Assembly (NCBI GenBank): GCA_020636675.1
Contig: JACJXK010000004.1
Span: 62,001 to 126,000 of the forward strand
Direction of reading: 5' to 3'
DNA from: Prevotellaceae bacterium
Lineage (GTDB): Bacteria; Bacteroidota; Bacteroidia; Bacteroidales; Paludibacteraceae
DNA: 64,000 bases
The number at the start of each line of letters is the position of its first letter. Within the stretch, counting starts at the first letter, position 1. This document shows positions 60,095-64,000 of this stretch, piece after piece. The notes under the pieces were generated by a model. It made no database searches. It was not told the DNA's origin and was given only the letters and a program-made list of their open reading frames with translations. The translations under genes were made by a program, and so were the position numbers.

Positions 60095-60710
60095 GTGCGT
60101 AATCTCATGGGTGCAAGTCCCTAACGAGCCCTAATAGTGGGAATCGTCTAGCCAATAGCAAGGGTGTCCATAGTGATGTGGAATCTGAAGGAAGCTGGCG
60201 GCAAAAGTCTGACCTGACGAACAGAAATCAGATATAAGGCTAAAGTGTGAGGGTGAGTTTGCTAGACAAAACAAAGCCCTATAACTATTCGGAATCACAC
60301 ATAGTAAATCTGGTGGGTATAAGGCGGAAAGATTACGTTCTTATCTGGGGAGGTCTCACAGACGTGTGGATATATTTTTCCATAAACACGGAGTAAAGCT
60401 TGTTGTGAGAAGTCAGCCGAAGACATAGTACCAATATGAATATGTTGGGAAGGTCTGAACTTCGCAGTTTGTAAGTAAATGAATGTTACTTGAAGAGTAT
60501 AGAATGCCGAATTAAGTACTAAAGTACTTGCTGTCTCTAAAGAAATAGGACGGAATCTGAAAGGTATAGAGAAGTGCAGAGCTTGGACAGATAACTGAAA
60601 ACAACAGCAAACGCACTGTCAATGGTGTCAAAGCGAGGAACCGCCACGTGCCGAACGGCATGCGTGGTGGTGTGTGAGGACAATGAGGGAATTAATCCCT
60701 CATTTCCTAC
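60095..60710 (+). ncRNA. ORF-less group II intron
   Basis: The 5' end reads GTGCGTAATCTCATGGGTGC and continues AAGTCCC, a typical domain I start. Near the 3' end lies a domain V-like hairpin, GAGGAACCGCCACG ... GCATGCGTGGTGGTGTG (60632-60674), followed by a domain VI hairpin GAGGGAATTAATCCCTC and the terminal CCTAC. About 616 nt with no long open frame, so the intron-encoded protein is missing. Splicing or mobility would need a maturase from another copy. Its place right after a terminator resembles the target choice of some bacterial group II introns. Confidence 0.75.
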
Positions 60711-60768
60711 ACGATTTTGTACATCAGATTTTGCATATCTACATTATTAACTTTAAATATACACGAAA

Positions 60769-61215
60769 ATGAAAAAGTTGTATGGAATTGTCTTTTGTTT
60801 GGCCTCGTTTCTTGTCTCTTTGAATTTGGTCTCTTGTGATGGAGATAATCCAATAGGAGGGTATATTGTGATTCGTAATTTTTCTGACTTTCAGAAGATT
60901 GTCGCTACCGATGCGCCGCAGATTGTAGATTATCGTTGCCGTGACTCATTTGCTGTGGGGCATATTCGTGGTGCCGTCAACATAGAGGCAACTCCGGAAA
61001 ATACACAAAATCAAAATTCAGGGTTTTGTCAGGCAATAAAGAAACGTTTCCGCAAAGATCGTTCTGTTTTTTTGTATGGGGACGACTCGAAGTTTCCGGA
61101 AGGGTTTTATGTTCCCGGAATTGTATCCGATCTCGGTTGGGGAAAAAATGGAACCTATTATTTCCTTCCTGGATATAAAGGTTGGGTTGAAAATGGAGGC
61201 GAAATAGAAAAGTAG
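60769..61215 (+). CDS. Rhodanese-like lipoprotein without catalytic cysteine (copy 2)
   Basis: 148 residues with lipobox signal peptide (LASFLVSLNLVSC). The rhodanese motif reads IVDYRCRDSFAVGHIRGAVN (about 53-72). The loop that should hold the catalytic Cys is VFLYGDDSKFPEGF, without cysteine, as in copy 1. The tail YYFLPGYKGWVENGGEIEK matches the end of copy 1 (TNGYESWVEAGYETVK). The two are tandem paralogues parted by the intron. No clear promoter box in the 58 bases after the intron. Confidence 0.78.
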   Translation: MKKLYGIVFCLASFLVSLNLVSCDGDNPIGGYIVIRNFSDFQKIVATDAPQIVDYRCRDSFAVGHIRGAVNIEATPENTQNQNSGFCQAIKKRFRKDRSVFLYGDDSKFPEGFYVPGIVSDLGWGKNGTYYFLPGYKGWVENGGEIEK

Positions 61216-61385
61216 GAATGGCAATGAACCCCGTTTTTTATTGAGATGCATTTCTCCTGTCTTGTCAAAAAAAGAGCGGAACGAGACTCACGTCCCGCGC
61301 CGCCCACGACAAGAAACAAATAACACTACAAGTAGAGTCTTTATCAAGATGATTGAATGATAAAACTAGAAATTTATTCTAATTC

Positions 61386-63059
61386 TTATTTTTTATAAGC
61401 GTCGTTATGCACGCTTTGTACTGAACGTCCGGAAGGATCGAGTGATTTTTTGAAACTCTCGTCCCATGCAATAGCTATAGGAGTGCTGCATGCCACGGAA
61501 GGCACGGAAGGCACCGTCTTCGCTGCAGAGTCTGACGGATAGAGCTCATGGAATATGGAACGGTAATAATACTCCTCCTTCGTCATTGGTGGGTTTATAG
61601 GGAACCGTTCTGCGGCTTTCGCCATCTCCTCGTCAGTAACGCTTTTTGCCGTCAACTCCCTTAGTGTGTCAATCCAGCTATATCCTACTCCATCGGAGAA
61701 TTGTTCCTTCTGTCTCCAAGCCACACTCTCCGGAAGATAGTCTTCGAATGCCTTGCGGAGAATCCATTTTTCGATGCGGCCTCTCGTTCCGCTGAGTTTG
61801 TCTTCTGGGTTCAGACGCATGGCCACATCCATGAACTCTTTGTCCAAGAATGGGACTCTTCCCTCAACGCCCCATGCGGCCAGCGATTTGTTGGCACGTA
61901 GGCAGTCGTAGAGGTACAGTTTGTCGAGTTTTCGGACAGTCTCGTTGTGCAGCTCCTCTGCGTTGGGAGCCTTGTGGAAGTAAAGATAACCTCCGAATAT
62001 TTCGTCGGCACCCTCACCAGAGAGCACCATCTTTATACCCATTGATTTGATGACTCTAGATAGGAGATACATCGGGGTTGATGCTCTGACGGTGGTGACG
62101 TCATACGTCTCGATATGTGCGATCACGTCGCGCACGGCATCCAATCCTTCCTGCACGGTGAAGTGTATCTCGTGGTGTACGGTTCCTATGTAGTCTGCCA
62201 CTTTTTGTGCGGCGGCTAGGTCTGGCGCACCTTCTAGTCCGATGGCAAACGAGTGCAGCTGAGGCCACCAAGCTCTTTGTGTGCCATCTGTCTCGATACG
62301 TTCGCCCGCGTAGCGTTTGGCAATGGCCGATACGATGGAAGAGTCCAATCCTCCGGATAGTAGTACTCCGTACGGAACGTCGGTCATCAGCTGGCGCTTC
62401 ACTGCGGCCTCCAATGCCTCTTTCAGTTCGGAAATGCTGGATGTGTTGTCTTTCACATTCTCGTATTTCATCCAGTCCCTATTGTACCAGCGGATCAACT
62501 TGTTCTCTTTGCTAGAGAAGTAGTGTCCGGGAGGAAACGACTCTATCTTCTCGCAGAATCCTTCCAATGCCTTCAGCTCGGAGGCGACATAGAATGTTCC
62601 ATCCTTGTCCCATCCCATGTATAACGGAATGATGCCGATATGGTCTCTGGCAATCAGGTATTCGTCATGTTCCATATCGTAAAGGGCGAATGCGAAGATG
62701 CCGTTTATGTCCTCCAAAAAGTCGGATCCTTTCTCCCTATAAAGGGAGAGAATGACCTCGCAGTCTGATTTGGTGAGGAACTCGTATGTTCCGGCTTGCC
62801 TGTCGCGGATGGCCTGGTGGTTGTAAATCTCTCCGTTTACGGCAAGAACCAGTTTGCCGTCTTTGCTGAAAAGAGGCTGTTTGCCTGATTGAGGGTCAAC
62901 GATGGCCAATCGTTCGTGGGCCAATATCGCTTTCTCTCCGCAATAGATGCCAGACCAGTCTGGCCCTCTGTGCCGAATGCGTTTCGACATCTCTAATATC
63001 TGAGGACGCAACGATTGTGCGTCTTTCTTTAAATCAAATGCACCTACAATGCCACACAT
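61386..63059 (-). CDS. asnB: Asparagine synthase B (glutamine-hydrolysing)
   Basis: 557 residues. The glutaminase nucleophile is Cys2 (MCGIVGAF), with HERLAIVDP and NGEIYNH of the N-terminal domain. The synthetase domain has the PP-loop VLLSGGLDSSIVSA (about 229-242) and SGEGADEIFGGY (about 349-360). It forms asparagine from aspartate, ATP and glutamine. It follows gltD on the same strand after a 228-base gap, a layout that suits nitrogen assimilation. It is the housekeeping type, not a lasso-peptide cyclase. Confidence 0.96.
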   Translation of the reverse strand: MCGIVGAFDLKKDAQSLRPQILEMSKRIRHRGPDWSGIYCGEKAILAHERLAIVDPQSGKQPLFSKDGKLVLAVNGEIYNHQAIRDRQAGTYEFLTKSDCEVILSLYREKGSDFLEDINGIFAFALYDMEHDEYLIARDHIGIIPLYMGWDKDGTFYVASELKALEGFCEKIESFPPGHYFSSKENKLIRWYNRDWMKYENVKDNTSSISELKEALEAAVKRQLMTDVPYGVLLSGGLDSSIVSAIAKRYAGERIETDGTQRAWWPQLHSFAIGLEGAPDLAAAQKVADYIGTVHHEIHFTVQEGLDAVRDVIAHIETYDVTTVRASTPMYLLSRVIKSMGIKMVLSGEGADEIFGGYLYFHKAPNAEELHNETVRKLDKLYLYDCLRANKSLAAWGVEGRVPFLDKEFMDVAMRLNPEDKLSGTRGRIEKWILRKAFEDYLPESVAWRQKEQFSDGVGYSWIDTLRELTAKSVTDEEMAKAAERFPINPPMTKEEYYYRSIFHELYPSDSAAKTVPSVPSVACSTPIAIAWDESFKKSLDPSGRSVQSVHNDAYKK

Positions 63060-63287
63060 AAGATGAATGTTTTGAAAGTGAGAGTGTATAAATACCTATA
63101 GGAGTATTTGTAAATACTTCTTTATGAGAGTTTTGATATCATTTTGTTATTTTTAGATATCAATGTGCGTGACCAGATTATGATGCCGAATATTTTGCCG
63201 GCTTTCAGTGGAAGACAAAGATTACAATTTTCTGTAAGGATCAAGCCGTTGCAAGACTAGTGTAATCCTTGTCTTTTCCGTCTTCTG

Positions 63288-64000
63288 TTACTGATTAAGA
63301 AACTTGTCTATGTCTGATGCGGCCTTGCGTCCGGAAGCGATAGCCCTAACTACGAGACTAGCTCCTGATGCGGCATCTCCAGCTACAAACACGTTCTTCC
63401 CGAATTCTGGCTGCTGAGGTTTCAGGAAGCCCATGGCTAGAAGGACGATGTCTGCTTCTATGGTCTCCTTTTTGCCTGTGAGTTTCATGTTTGGTCTTCC
63501 TCCCTCCGGATTCGGAACCCATTCCACCTCTTCTACTTCCACTCCGGTTACCTTCCCGTTCTTTCCTATGAATTTATTGGAAGTCAGACACCAGCGGCGA
63601 TCGCAACCTTCTTCGTGGCTGGTTGTCGTTTTCAGTACGACAGGCCATTGGGGCCAAGGCGTTGCCGGGTTTTGTCCGACAGGTGGTTGTGGCATAATCT
63701 CTATCTGAGTCACCTTCACTGCTCCTTGTCTATGGCTTGTGCCTATACAGTCGGATCCCGTGTCACCTCCGCCAATCACGAGCACTTTCTTTCCTTTTGC
63801 AGTCACAAGTTCTTCTTTAGTGAAGGTTGTTCCTGCCAGGATACGGTTCTGCTGGGCTAACATCTCAAGTGCCAGGTGTACACCCTTCAGCTCGCGGCCA
63901 GGAATCGGAAGGTCTCTAGCTGTAGGTGTTCCCGTACAGATACAATAAGCGTCGTATCCTGAAGGCAGGTTCTGTACGTCTATGTCTGCGTTCATCTCAA
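63288..64000 (-). CDS. gltD: Glutamate synthase small subunit, C-terminal part
   Basis: The last 237 or so residues are in the window; the N-terminal half lies beyond the right edge. The segment has the NAD(P)H-binding motif VIGGGDTGSDCIGTSHRQGA and the C-terminal FAD-binding motif VFVAGDAASGASLVVRAIAS. The small subunit feeds electrons from NADPH to the large subunit (GltB), which makes glutamate from glutamine and 2-oxoglutarate. The N-terminal Fe-S cluster region is not visible. The gene order gltD-asnB on one strand is consistent with gltB lying upstream, outside the window. Confidence 0.93.
   Translation of the reverse strand, partial: EMNADIDVQNLPSGYDAYCICTGTPTARDLPIPGRELKGVHLALEMLAQQNRILAGTTFTKEELVTAKGKKVLVIGGGDTGSDCIGTSHRQGAVKVTQIEIMPQPPVGQNPATPWPQWPVVLKTTTSHEEGCDRRWCLTSNKFIGKNGKVTGVEVEEVEWVPNPEGGRPNMKLTGKKETIEADIVLLAMGFLKPQQPEFGKNVFVAGDAASGASLVVRAIASGRKAASDIDKFLNQ

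Noticed and set aside
61386..63059. AsnB as a lasso-peptide cyclase partner of the PqqD operon
   Set aside because: It has the full glutaminase Cys2 and housekeeping asparagine synthase layout and lies 13 kb away beside gltD.
1..64000. CRISPR array, tRNA or rRNA genes
   Set aside because: No regularly spaced direct repeats with unique spacers, no tRNA-like cloverleaf and no rRNA sequence were noticed on reading; a dedicated scan was not possible.

Overview
The window is chromosomal DNA from a Bacteroidales bacterium; the genus cannot be fixed from sequence alone. The evidence is recurrent promoter -7 boxes of the form TAnnTTTGY, type IX secretion (T9SS) C-terminal sorting domains on several secreted proteins, the ftsX-DUF3098-uppP-truB-queA gene order, a DUF3098 gene, and Bacteroidetes-type RHS and CotH proteins. 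No rRNA, tRNA or CRISPR array was seen.

Layout. 1-4.9 kb: 5' end of fructose-bisphosphate aldolase, a secreted YD-repeat protein, dnaG and a phenylacetate-CoA ligase-like gene (all minus). 5.2-14.2 kb: a plus-strand cluster of secreted CotH-like proteins. 14.2-28.9 kb: an accessory region on the minus strand. A three-gene RHS operon (tail-fibre-like protein, small T9SS protein, 2033-residue RHS protein with a C-terminal HEYGH metallopeptidase-like domain) is followed by an array of related small lipoproteins separated by leftover copies of the RHS 3' tip. This array is interrupted by an IS110 element with a frameshift, an IS1595 transposase fragment, a short IS remnant, a Fic gene with its own operator-like repeats, and an Abi_2/HEPN gene with a structured leader. 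29.4-34.9 kb: two pectin-degrading lyases (PL11 and PL1). 35.1-36.9 kb: a THUMP RNA methyltransferase with an Arg/Asp-rich tail.

37-39.1 kb is a gene-free stretch that contains four copies of what looks like a small RNA gene (promoter box, conserved core, terminator, with compensatory changes) and dispersed repeats. 39.2-43 kb: queA, truB, uppP, DUF3098, ftsX. 43.5-48 kb: a five-gene operon (HPr-kinase-like, S26 peptidase-like, PqqD, nucleotidyltransferase, ABC exporter) that resembles a peptide-modification and export system but has no visible precursor gene. 48.1-50.7 kb: argR with an ARG-box-like operator, a GNAT gene and argG. 50.8-59.5 kb: DUF2141, a ureohydrolase-like protein that has lost metal ligands, a YhdH-type reductase, a GH51 arabinofuranosidase, ddl and mrp. 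59.5-61.2 kb: two cysteine-less rhodanese-like lipoproteins separated by an ORF-less group II intron. 61.4-64 kb: asnB and the C-terminal part of gltD.

How the parts relate. PL1, PL11 and GH51 suggest use of pectin side chains and backbone. gltD-asnB and argR-GNAT-argG are nitrogen and arginine metabolism. The RHS array, Abi and Fic genes form an inter-bacterial competition and defence island. The best candidates for poorly described biology are the RHS-tip/lipoprotein array, the four-copy small RNA family and the HprK-S26-PqqD-NTase-ABC operon.
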